From Giardia muris (Eukaryota > Fornicata > Diplomonadida > Hexamitidae), in the NCBI GenBank assembly GCA_006247105.1, contig CM016925.1, positions 868,001-932,000 on the forward strand: 64,000 nucleotides of DNA, in the 5' to 3' direction. A model generated the notes under the pieces. That model was given only the letters and a program-made list of their open reading frames with translations. It was not told the origin of the DNA and searched no databases. This document shows positions 36,793-44,562 of this stretch, one piece after another; the first letter of the stretch is position 1, and every line of letters begins with the position of its first letter. Made by a program: the position numbers and the translations under genes.

Positions 36793-38482
36793 CCTCTGGA
36801 ACGGTATCTGCCATTCCATCTGCCTCGGTACGAATGCTACGTCCGGCCTTCAAGACCTCGTCAGTTAGGAGGAGCTGAGTGGTAAGGACCGTGGCCGAAT
36901 GGAAAAGCTGGTGCTTGACACAAACGTTGTCGAAGATCCCCTCCGCATCCACGTCGCAAGGTTTCCCCGTGGCAATCCCGACCCCATGCTTGACAGAAGG
37001 GTTGGATTTGTTCGCCTCCTCCAACGAGATCGAAAGCTCCTGAGGATCGTAACCGGCACTCTTAGCTAGAGCCTTTGGCACTGACCGGAGGGCATCTGCA
37101 AAGGCTTGAACTCCGAGCTTCGCCTTTCCAGATACGCTCTCCTGGTATCTGTCTAGATCTGTGGCTGCAGCGGCTTCAAATGCCCCCGCTCCCGCGACGT
37201 ACGCCCCATCAGTGATCGTATTCTTGACCGCGCGCAATCCGTCGCGCACAGCATCCTTAATCTGCTCGATGCAATGGCGTGTAGGGCCGCGCACAAGGAT
37301 TGTGCACGAGCGTGGGTTCTTAACCCCCTCCACGAACGTGTACTTCTCCTCGCCAAGCATCTCCTCGTGGAGCATGTCTGCCCATCCAAGATCTTCGATC
37401 TTCATGTCATCGAGGGAGCATAGGGCAGAACCTCCACAACAGAGTGTCAGGCGCTCCATGTTCCGGCGCTTGACCCGACGAAGGGCGAAGATCCCCGCAC
37501 CAGCTAGCATATCAAGGGCTGCACCATCGATCCCCTTCTGATTAAGGACCACAAAATTGAGTGCTGTATCTTGGCACCCGGGGCGCTCGTGGTAGCTCTT
37601 GTAAGCGGCCTCCTTCAGCGCAATGATCGCGCGGCAACGGGAGTCGACGTACTCGCGTTCCTCGTGCGCCAGCTTCTGCATCTCGTCCGCGTTCTTGTAA
37701 AAGAAGCCCGAGTTGATCTCCGTCTTCTCGTACTCCAGCGAGACGTTGAGCGTCAGGATGAAGCAGTTGTGGAGGGTGACACACGTCAACTCGGACTGAC
37801 GGCTCCCATGATCCATAACGAGCCCAGAAACCAAACGAGTATCCACATCCATGCGGCTCGGCATGCACATGATTTCAACCATGTGCAAGTCGATGAAGTT
37901 TCTCCTATCCTCGTCGAGCATGGTCGCATGCTCGACAATTTCGACCGCATCTACGACGATGTCAGCCAAGGTGTTTGCCAGCCGGTGGTGGACCTTCGTA
38001 CCAAGAGAACTACGAGCAACGGCGTGGAGGATTCGGTGGCGCTCTTCTTTAGTATCCGGAAGAGGATTCTTATAAGAGTCCATGAACTCTAGAAGACGAG
38101 TGCGCGCAAACTCGAAGCCATCGACAAGGACGCGTGGGTGCACATCCTCCGCAAGCCAGCGGGCTGACTGCCTAAGAAGCTCTCCAATCAATAGGACGAG
38201 CATCGTCGTCCCATCTCCGACCATGTCATCCTGTGCGGTTGCCGCCGTCGCAATGAACGCAGCAATCGGGTGGTTGATGGGTAACTCTCCCAGAAGGACA
38301 GATCCATCCTTAGTTATCTTGATGTCGCCAGCACCGGACACGAGCATCTTGTACGTCCCAGCAGGCCCGAAATTCGTGCGCACGAGCTTCGCGAGTTTCT
38401 CGGCCGCATCGATATTCACGTCGAGCGCCTCACCACGGCGTAGGTGCTCGGCCCTTGGGTTGAGTGCATGGATAGCAGTCAT
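36788..38482 (-). CDS. CCT6: Chaperonin CCT zeta subunit (TCP-1 family)
   Basis: A 564-residue subunit of the cytosolic ring chaperonin TRiC/CCT, which folds tubulin and actin. Group II chaperonin motifs are present: NFGPAGTYKMLVSGAGDIKI near residues 36-55, TKDGSVLL, the ATP-binding GDGTT near 88-92, and the C-terminal GVGIATG hinge region near 508-514. The zeta class is indicated by the start MTAIHALNPRAEHLRRGEAL and by the VSLEYEKTEINSGFFYKNADE segment, which is characteristic of CCT6. The frame runs 59 codons further upstream, but that part overlaps the kinesin gene. The ATG at 38482 gives the family's normal N-terminus. It shares a 21-bp T-rich start region with the kinesin gene, so a kinesin and a tubulin-folding chaperone would share a promoter. 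Confidence 0.95.
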   Translation of the reverse strand: MTAIHALNPRAEHLRRGEALDVNIDAAEKLAKLVRTNFGPAGTYKMLVSGAGDIKITKDGSVLLGELPINHPIAAFIATAATAQDDMVGDGTTMLVLLIGELLRQSARWLAEDVHPRVLVDGFEFARTRLLEFMDSYKNPLPDTKEERHRILHAVARSSLGTKVHHRLANTLADIVVDAVEIVEHATMLDEDRRNFIDLHMVEIMCMPSRMDVDTRLVSGLVMDHGSRQSELTCVTLHNCFILTLNVSLEYEKTEINSGFFYKNADEMQKLAHEEREYVDSRCRAIIALKEAAYKSYHERPGCQDTALNFVVLNQKGIDGAALDMLAGAGIFALRRVKRRNMERLTLCCGGSALCSLDDMKIEDLGWADMLHEEMLGEEKYTFVEGVKNPRSCTILVRGPTRHCIEQIKDAVRDGLRAVKNTITDGAYVAGAGAFEAAAATDLDRYQESVSGKAKLGVQAFADALRSVPKALAKSAGYDPQELSISLEEANKSNPSVKHGVGIATGKPCDVDAEGIFDNVCVKHQLFHSATVLTTQLLLTDEVLKAGRSIRTEADGMADTVPEE

Positions 38483-38503
38483 TTCTTTTTCAATCGGATT
38501 TCG
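38483..38503. promoter_or_regulatory. 21-bp bidirectional start region
   Basis: A T-rich spacer (starts TTCTTTTTCAATC) lies between the divergent ATGs of CCT-zeta and the kinesin. It has the AT-rich character of Giardia initiators and is too short for two independent promoters. Confidence 0.4.
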
Positions 38504-41179
38504 ATGCAGACACCTTCGAGGCAGTCTTCCTTCGTCGCTACCCAGGCGCCACCGAAGGGTGGGGTGGAGTCTGTCAAGGTATATTGTCGTTTCCGCCCCT
38601 TCAACGAGCAATTTGAGCCGGTTTCCAGTCCGTGTGTTGAGTTCACAGATGATACCCAATTACAGTACTTAGGAATGGATCCACCTAAGACCTTCATGTT
38701 CGACCGCGTTTTTGGCCCCGACGCGACCCAGGAGACGGTGTTCGACTGTACTGCAAAGCATGTCCTCTCGCAGGTCTTCCAGGGCTGTAATGGGACCATT
38801 TTCTGCTACGGTCAAACAGGTGCTGGGAAGTCCTTCACCATGACGGGCCCAAGCGTCGACTCCTTCAAAGACCGAGGCCTCATTCCGCGTGTCTTCGATT
38901 ATCTCTTCGATCAATGTTCTGCACAACGGGAAACCTTTTCTCACGTCATCCATTGCAGTTTCTTTGAGATCTACATGGAAAGGATCCGTGACCTACTCGC
39001 TGACGACCCAGTGGTGACGACTACGGAGAGTACTCCACCAACGTTCCTTCTTCCGAATACCATTCATCCCGGAGGTGAAAATAGGTGTCTACCGACCGGG
39101 TCGGCGAACCTACAGATACGAGAGCGCAAGGACCTAGGTGTCTATGTCGAGAACCTTTCCTCATTTGAGGTTAGCTCCGCAGACGACTTGATACGCTATC
39201 TGAAGCGGGGGAACAAGAATCGAGTGACGGCTGCGACGAATATGAACGACCAGTCATCTAGGTCACACTCCATCTTCAACGTCTCGATTGAGACTGAGGA
39301 CCTTCTTTCTGGTGCCAAACGCCGTTCGCAGCTATACCTTATTGACCTTGCGGGGAGCGAGAAAGCTGCGAAGACCGGGGTCGAAGGACTTCGTCTTGAC
39401 GAGGCACGGCTCATCAACTTAAGCCTTTCTACCCTTGGCAATGTCATCAATGCTCTTTCAACCGGACGGTCCAAACACATTCCCTACCGTGACTCGAAGC
39501 TTACCCGTATCCTTCAGGACTCGCTTGGAGGTACCTCGTCAACCGCATTAATCATCTGTTGTAGTCCTTCTAAGTATAACGAAGTTGAGACCCTATCGAC
39601 ACTGCGGTTTGGGGAGCGAGCGAAGAACGTCAAGAACACCTTGGCGCTCAATCAGGAGTTCAGCTTGAAGCAGATGAAGGCTATGCTTGAGAAGGCAAAC
39701 ACTGAAATCGCCCGGCTTAATGGAATCATCGCGGGGATGGTGCAGGCCTCCCAGCTCGTCTCTGAGAGCATCCTTGAGAAGACGATGCACGAGCGTAGCC
39801 TCTTCGAGCAGGAAGAGCCCGTCTCAGACTTCGAGGTCCACGTCTCAGGAGAGGTCGCAAGGGTCAATGCCCTCAACCAACGGATGAACACCTGCACCAA
39901 CCTTGACGAGTTACGAGATACTTTGGTAGATGCCACCCAGCGCTACTTGAACTCTCTTTCTCAGATATTATCGCTGCGTTCCCAGGTGTCTGCCAATGAG
40001 GCCCGCATGGGAGAGCTAGAAGACGCCATTATTAGCGTCCAACGCGAGCTTGACCAAGAGATGGGGATTTCCGCAGACCTTCGCCTCGAGGTGGATAACC
40101 AGGTATCCGCCAATAATGAGCTGCGTGCCCGCTATGACTCTCTTGGAGCACATGTCGAATCAATGAAGCTCGAGCTGAATAATGCCCAGGACAAGCTTAA
40201 GGCCTCTGAAGGTCGTTTGAAGGCCCTTCAAGAGCAGGCTCTTCAGGAACAGACGGCAGATGCCGTTGCTTATCTTACTGGAGATTCACTTCTCGGATCG
40301 ACGCTGAAAGGATCGCTTCCGCCGCCAGCGCATGAAGTACCGCTTGAGACGCGACCAAAGACGCGCTCGGTCGTCTTTGAGGACGATCTAGAAAAGAACG
40401 CGTCATTTGATGAACAAGACGATGATGAGAGAGATGACTTTGTGCTCTACGCCGTCCTTAAGAAGGAGACGATATCTGATCAGGAGAAGATCATGTACTT
40501 CGACGCCCTTCGAGCACAGTTCCAAGATGCACGTGCACAAATTAAGAAGCTTGTCCGGGCCTTGTCAAAGGACGCATTTACGGTTTGTCAGGCTACCCTT
40601 CAGGCAGCAACCATGGAGGAGCGGTTCTCAACGCTCTGCAACAACGCGAAGATTCTAAAGCAGTACCGGCACCTGGATACGGTTGTGAAGCAGCAGGCGG
40701 TCGAGATCGGGCGTCTTGCCGACGACCTCGCGGAGGCTCGCCTTGCATCAGCGCAGATGCAAGCAGAGCTACGGGAAGCCCAGGCCAACAATGCGTACCT
40801 AACAGACCAGTTGGACACCACCAAAGCCGGGATAGGGAAGATCATGAAGTACAAGGATGATCACATCCGCAACTTGCAATTACGTCTCGATACACAGCAG
40901 GATGTCCTCGAGGGGTTACAGGACATCCGGGGATATAGTATAACGCGGGACGGGGTCCTTCTAGCCAACGTCTCCTCGGCCCAGGCGGATGAGGGGTTTC
41001 TCGACTGTAATGGTTGTTATTCGTTTTCTCAAGGGCTTCAGCACTTCTCACTTCTCCCCTTTACTACCAAGGTTTCCGAGGCTCGGCCTCTACAGTCGGC
41101 CGGGATCCTCCTTCCTGAGGAGTTGAGGTCAAAGTTGGCAAAGAGCACCTCAATAACGATTCGTAGGCGGAGATTTTAG
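38504..41179 (+). CDS. Kinesin-1-like motor protein, N-terminal motor
   Basis: An 891-residue kinesin that would carry cargo to microtubule plus ends. The motor starts at VKVYCRFRPF near residue 24. The P-loop is CYGQTGAGKS near 101-110 (Ser instead of the usual Thr), switch I NDQSSRSHS near 247-255, switch II LIDLAGSEKAA near 280-290, and the motor ends near residue 375 with TLRFGERAKNVKN. The neck and stalk that follow (QEFSLKQMKAMLEKANTEIARLN) resemble kinesin heavy chain, and coiled coils continue to about residue 590. After an acidic disordered stretch near 610-650, a second coiled coil and a basic tail (SITIRRRRF) complete the protein. No light-chain or IAK tail motif was recognised. 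The ATG at 38504 is chosen because an earlier one (38468) overlaps CCT-zeta. Confidence 0.9.
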   Translation: MQTPSRQSSFVATQAPPKGGVESVKVYCRFRPFNEQFEPVSSPCVEFTDDTQLQYLGMDPPKTFMFDRVFGPDATQETVFDCTAKHVLSQVFQGCNGTIFCYGQTGAGKSFTMTGPSVDSFKDRGLIPRVFDYLFDQCSAQRETFSHVIHCSFFEIYMERIRDLLADDPVVTTTESTPPTFLLPNTIHPGGENRCLPTGSANLQIRERKDLGVYVENLSSFEVSSADDLIRYLKRGNKNRVTAATNMNDQSSRSHSIFNVSIETEDLLSGAKRRSQLYLIDLAGSEKAAKTGVEGLRLDEARLINLSLSTLGNVINALSTGRSKHIPYRDSKLTRILQDSLGGTSSTALIICCSPSKYNEVETLSTLRFGERAKNVKNTLALNQEFSLKQMKAMLEKANTEIARLNGIIAGMVQASQLVSESILEKTMHERSLFEQEEPVSDFEVHVSGEVARVNALNQRMNTCTNLDELRDTLVDATQRYLNSLSQILSLRSQVSANEARMGELEDAIISVQRELDQEMGISADLRLEVDNQVSANNELRARYDSLGAHVESMKLELNNAQDKLKASEGRLKALQEQALQEQTADAVAYLTGDSLLGSTLKGSLPPPAHEVPLETRPKTRSVVFEDDLEKNASFDEQDDDERDDFVLYAVLKKETISDQEKIMYFDALRAQFQDARAQIKKLVRALSKDAFTVCQATLQAATMEERFSTLCNNAKILKQYRHLDTVVKQQAVEIGRLADDLAEARLASAQMQAELREAQANNAYLTDQLDTTKAGIGKIMKYKDDHIRNLQLRLDTQQDVLEGLQDIRGYSITRDGVLLANVSSAQADEGFLDCNGCYSFSQGLQHFSLLPFTTKVSEARPLQSAGILLPEELRSKLAKSTSITIRRRRF

Positions 41180-41186
41180 TTTGGAA

Positions 41187-41633
41187 ATGGCTCCATGGTT
41201 GATCCTTACCCTCATCATCTTTGTGGTTCTCATGTGGCTTACCGTGTTATATGCCATGCGTGAACGGGTTTGTAGGCCGGTAGATGTGTTCTGTTGTGGA
41301 AATCAGCTGTTGTATGGGCTCGGGAATCCTGATACCATTTGTACCGAACTACAGGAGAAGTCTCTGAACAGCCAATCGGAGGATACGGTACATCTGGTCC
41401 CACGCATTATTTTGGGGTTAAGAACCCCGATCGCCCTCTACAGAGCCTTGGTTGTCTACCGTGCCCTTGATGGCGGTGGCTATGTCCCCCGCACAGAATT
41501 ATATCTGGTCCATGACTACTCGACGGAATTCACTGCCCCTGTGATGGCGTTAAGTGTAGTCACGCTGATGGCCGTCCTATTGGAGAAGAAGAGTGGTGTT
41601 AGATCCCGCTCAACGACCCCCAGCTGGGGCTGA
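41187..41633 (+). CDS. Small membrane protein of unknown function
   Basis: A 148-residue protein that I do not recognise. Residues 2-22 are a strong membrane helix (APWLILTLIIFVVLMWLTVLY), followed by a Cys pair (VFCCG) and a middle region with LVPRIILGLRTPIALYRALVVYRAL, and a second hydrophobic stretch near residues 118-132 (APVMALSVVTLMAVLL). It could be a two-helix ER or flagellar membrane protein; this is inference from the hydrophobic pattern alone. The ATG at 41187 is 7 bp after the kinesin stop on the same strand. The last 35 bp overlap the 3' end of the convergent TFIIH p52 gene, which may mean the true end differs. The hydrophobic helix and tight spacing support a real gene. Confidence 0.6.
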   Translation: MAPWLILTLIIFVVLMWLTVLYAMRERVCRPVDVFCCGNQLLYGLGNPDTICTELQEKSLNSQSEDTVHLVPRIILGLRTPIALYRALVVYRALDGGGYVPRTELYLVHDYSTEFTAPVMALSVVTLMAVLLEKKSGVRSRSTTPSWG

Positions 41634-43578
41634 TCCTTTGCATACGGCGATCGAGCTCCTGTTCGAAGGGGCCCCGCTGTTGTTCCTGAATGACCAGAAA
41701 GGCCGGAACCTGTCTTTGACCACCGCACCCGTACTCCATCTGGCGGTAGAAGTTAGCGATCTCGTTCCACAGGCGTCGGACCGTATGCTGTTCTTCCTCA
41801 GTAAGCTTGTCCAGGGACTCCCCGCTCTCATAGAAGGGCATCCGGAGAAGTCTTCGACAAATATGGCCAATGCGTTCGATGAGTGGGAGGTCGCACCAGA
41901 CCAAGCAATTGAGATTGAGGGCGACATTATATGCAATGTAGTACATGACAGAACTACACCGTTTCATCTGGCTGTCGTCGGCCTTGAAGTAGAACTGGTA
42001 GGCCTGGACGCAGCAAGGCCGGCTGATCTCCTCCGCATCCTTCTGCTTCCTTTCCTCATATTCAAGCTGATTGATTAGGGTTGGTGGGACGTTCATCCCA
42101 TTCTCGGCTTGAACAGAAGGGTGCGCTCGCGAGTTCAAGAACTTCCCGATGAGGGCGGCTGAAACAGACTCGTTGACATGCTTAATCTCGTATACATCGA
42201 CGTGTGGGAACTCATGCTTCGGTGGGCCGCAAATCATCTTCAAAAGGTTAGCATGTCTCCTATTCATCTGCTCGTTCTGTGTCCGGTACGCGTATATCCT
42301 CCCGGTCGACTCCGTGACTATATAGTTCTCGGTCGTCTCCTCGTCATGTTGAGAGGCTTGGGCACCATCTCCTTCGAAGTCGAGCGTGTAATGGGATGTC
42401 CGACAGAAGTCTGTGCGATCGTACAAAATCTCCTTCAAGGACTGCTGCTCGGATGAGCTTCCGATTACTAAGTGCTTCCAGATGTTTGGAAGACAGATGC
42501 GGTAATAGATGTCATTATTCGAGACGCGGCTGCTAAGGATGACGAACCCAGAGATATGCAGCCAGAACAACACGGGTAAGAAGTAGGAGATCAGCTCCTT
42601 GGATACGTCGCAACAATCGCATGGGTTCAAAAGCATGAAGTTGATGAAAAGACCCATGACGTGTTGTGCATACTCGTCGGAGATCCCTTGAACCTTCTCA
42701 TACGAGACGGCCTCGCAATCGAGGGCACGGCTGACGATCTTAAGTGCATTTTGATCCAACTCCGACTTGCTTCTTCCGGTGATCTTCTGCTGTAACACTT
42801 GGCGTTCGGAATCCATTGCTATCTGTGTCAAACGAAAGAAGGCGGCACGATTCCCAACGCCATGAGTATTCCCAGCGAAAATTCCATGTAAAGAGCGTAG
42901 AAAGATGCTTGCTTGATCACACTCCCGACCAAGTAGGAACTCGAAGCCAAGCTTCGTCAATGGTTGCTGTTTCTGGTTGATTGGGATGAAGCCCATGTAC
43001 ATGAAGAATTGAGTCCAGAAGTCCTTGGATGAGGGAGAACCACCTGGGGTGACCGTGGCGTTAAGGAGGCGGTCAAGGAGGGAGGCGAATGGCCCCTCGG
43101 TGTTTTTGTAGCTATAGTGACCAAGGTAGACGCGTTCGGACTCGGTGGGGTCTGTTTTAATACCTCCAGTGATATAATATTTGAACAAGTTATTCTTTGT
43201 GAAGGATATGGGATCAGGCTCGGTAAAGGTCATGGCATAAAGCTGGCTGAAGAAGAAGTAATGTGCTAAATATGCGTCACGTCTATCGGGCTTATTGGCG
43301 GCGGGGTTCAATTGAAGGATTCCATGCTCAAGTAAAGTCTTGTAGGCCGCATCGACCTCGCGTGTCCATTCTTCGGCATAGCAATCCGACAAGGAGAGGG
43401 TGAAGGGGACGTAGGACTCCCTAATGTCCGGGCGCGCGTTGCTAAGGACTGGGAAGAGCATATGTTGAATCAAGGTCTGAGAGAGCGGGGTAAGCGTGCG
43501 GTAAAGATATAGACAAGACCATGGGATGTCCTTGAACAGGTTGCGGAGCTCGAAAGTCGACGTGGGTAAAACCTCCAT
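41599..43578 (-). CDS. GTF2H4: TFIIH core subunit p52/Tfb2 (GTF2H4)
   Basis: A 659-residue homologue of the TFIIH subunit that anchors and stimulates the XPB helicase in transcription initiation and nucleotide-excision repair. The diagnostic C-terminal half is clear: NYIVTESTGRIYAYRTQNEQM near residues 416-436 matches 'FIVVETNYRLYAYTESELQ', ALIGKFLNSRAHPS near 479-492 matches 'IIHFLRTRAHP', and VPPTLINQLEYEERKQ near 500-515 matches 'LPPTITDQIRLWE'. Upstream, LTKLGFEFLL matches the family's 'ITSAGFQFLL'. The ending VDFE..L..AR region is less similar. At 659 residues it is about 200 longer than animal or yeast p52, with inserts mostly in the N-terminal half. Start at 43578, AT-rich upstream. 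Its 3' end overlaps the small membrane-protein gene by 35 bp. Confidence 0.85.
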   Translation of the reverse strand: MEVLPTSTFELRNLFKDIPWSCLYLYRTLTPLSQTLIQHMLFPVLSNARPDIRESYVPFTLSLSDCYAEEWTREVDAAYKTLLEHGILQLNPAANKPDRRDAYLAHYFFFSQLYAMTFTEPDPISFTKNNLFKYYITGGIKTDPTESERVYLGHYSYKNTEGPFASLLDRLLNATVTPGGSPSSKDFWTQFFMYMGFIPINQKQQPLTKLGFEFLLGRECDQASIFLRSLHGIFAGNTHGVGNRAAFFRLTQIAMDSERQVLQQKITGRSKSELDQNALKIVSRALDCEAVSYEKVQGISDEYAQHVMGLFINFMLLNPCDCCDVSKELISYFLPVLFWLHISGFVILSSRVSNNDIYYRICLPNIWKHLVIGSSSEQQSLKEILYDRTDFCRTSHYTLDFEGDGAQASQHDEETTENYIVTESTGRIYAYRTQNEQMNRRHANLLKMICGPPKHEFPHVDVYEIKHVNESVSAALIGKFLNSRAHPSVQAENGMNVPPTLINQLEYEERKQKDAEEISRPCCVQAYQFYFKADDSQMKRCSSVMYYIAYNVALNLNCLVWCDLPLIERIGHICRRLLRMPFYESGESLDKLTEEEQHTVRRLWNEIANFYRQMEYGCGGQRQVPAFLVIQEQQRGPFEQELDRRMQRISPSWGSLSGI

Positions 43579-43761
43579 TCTTTTTCTAGTATGTTAATAG
43601 CGGGTTTGAGCTATTAATGATTAACAAGAATGATACTGCTGATACCATTAATACTGAAGCTCAGTCCTAAGGCATCACTGGGCTTTCAGCCCTCTTCTTC
43701 CTCATCTTTATGCACGTAGTTAATGGTTTCCTTGTCATTCTTTTACTTCTTAAAAAACCTC

Positions 43762-44346
43762 ATGGCAGAAGTAACTAGTGCTGTCAGCCGTTTGGAACAA
43801 GAATACAGACATCTACGCCGCGACCTTCCACCTGGCTTCTTCGCTAAGCCCCTACCCAGACGCCAAGGAACGATAGTCCAGATGAACGAGCCGGATTACT
43901 TTCGTTGGATTTGTGGCATCCCCGGGAAGGAGAATACCATCTGGGAGGGCTGTACACTCCGAGCCTATATCTTCTTTGGAACCGAATTCCCATACTCCGC
44001 CCCGAAGATCCAATTCGATCCCCCTTTATTCCATCCGAACGTTTATCCTTCGGGCACCGTTTGCCTCTCTATCCTCACTACCGGCTGGAAGCCAACCTTC
44101 ACGGTCTCCGAAATCCTTCTGAGCATCCAGCGTCTTCTTGATGACCCCAACCTCGATTCTCCAGCGCAACGGGAGGCCAGTAATCTCCGTAGAGAAAACC
44201 TTGAGGAGTATAACCGTCGCGTACGCCAAGTCGTCGAGCAGAATAAGACTGAGGACTTCCAGGTATCCATCAAACGCCTCGTGCAATCCGGCGAGTTCCG
44301 TACGACCGCACGCTCTCCACCAGAACAGATTCTAGAAATTGATTAG
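43762..44346 (+). CDS. UBE2I: SUMO-conjugating enzyme UBC9 (E2)
   Basis: A 194-residue E2 enzyme. It carries SUMO as a thioester and passes it to target lysines. The catalytic Cys is residue 101 in FHPNVYPSGTVCLSIL, the UBC9 wording (ubiquitin E2s usually differ here). Supporting blocks are WEGCTLRAYIFFGTEFPYSAP near 61-81, PKIQFDPPLF, and LLSIQRLLDDPNLDSPAQREA. The UBC9-type N-terminal helix (SRLEQEYRHLRRDLPPGFFA) is present. A Glu/Arg-rich extension of about 35 residues follows the usual E2 end and is absent from animal UBC9. An in-frame ATG exists at 43723, but 43762 gives the family N-terminus and follows an AT-rich run (CTTAAAAAACCTC). Confidence 0.93.
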   Translation: MAEVTSAVSRLEQEYRHLRRDLPPGFFAKPLPRRQGTIVQMNEPDYFRWICGIPGKENTIWEGCTLRAYIFFGTEFPYSAPKIQFDPPLFHPNVYPSGTVCLSILTTGWKPTFTVSEILLSIQRLLDDPNLDSPAQREASNLRRENLEEYNRRVRQVVEQNKTEDFQVSIKRLVQSGEFRTTARSPPEQILEID

Positions 44347-44562
44347 CTCTCTCCTGACCCCAGGTCGTCCCTTTAACTCGGACCATTCACTTTATTTCCT
44401 ATCATATCAGTTCCCTGTTCCACTTCGATAAGTTTGAATTTTACCCGGAGGGAACCGGCTACTCAACCCTTCGATAAGTCTTTTGCTACGTGTGTGATCT
44501 CTTTAGTTCTCATATGGTTCATGTACCCTGTAAAACTAACATTCCTTCGTCCCCCAAAAATC

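Noticed and set aside
37571..38092. 173-codon plus-strand frame opposite CCT-zeta
   Set aside because: It is antisense to a fully conserved chaperonin gene and has no recognisable content; it reflects codon bias on the other strand.
43579..43761. Possible box C/D small RNA in the TFIIH-UBC9 gap
   Set aside because: ATGATAC and CTGA-like words are present, but spacing and terminal stem do not fit a box C/D RNA; nothing else supports it.
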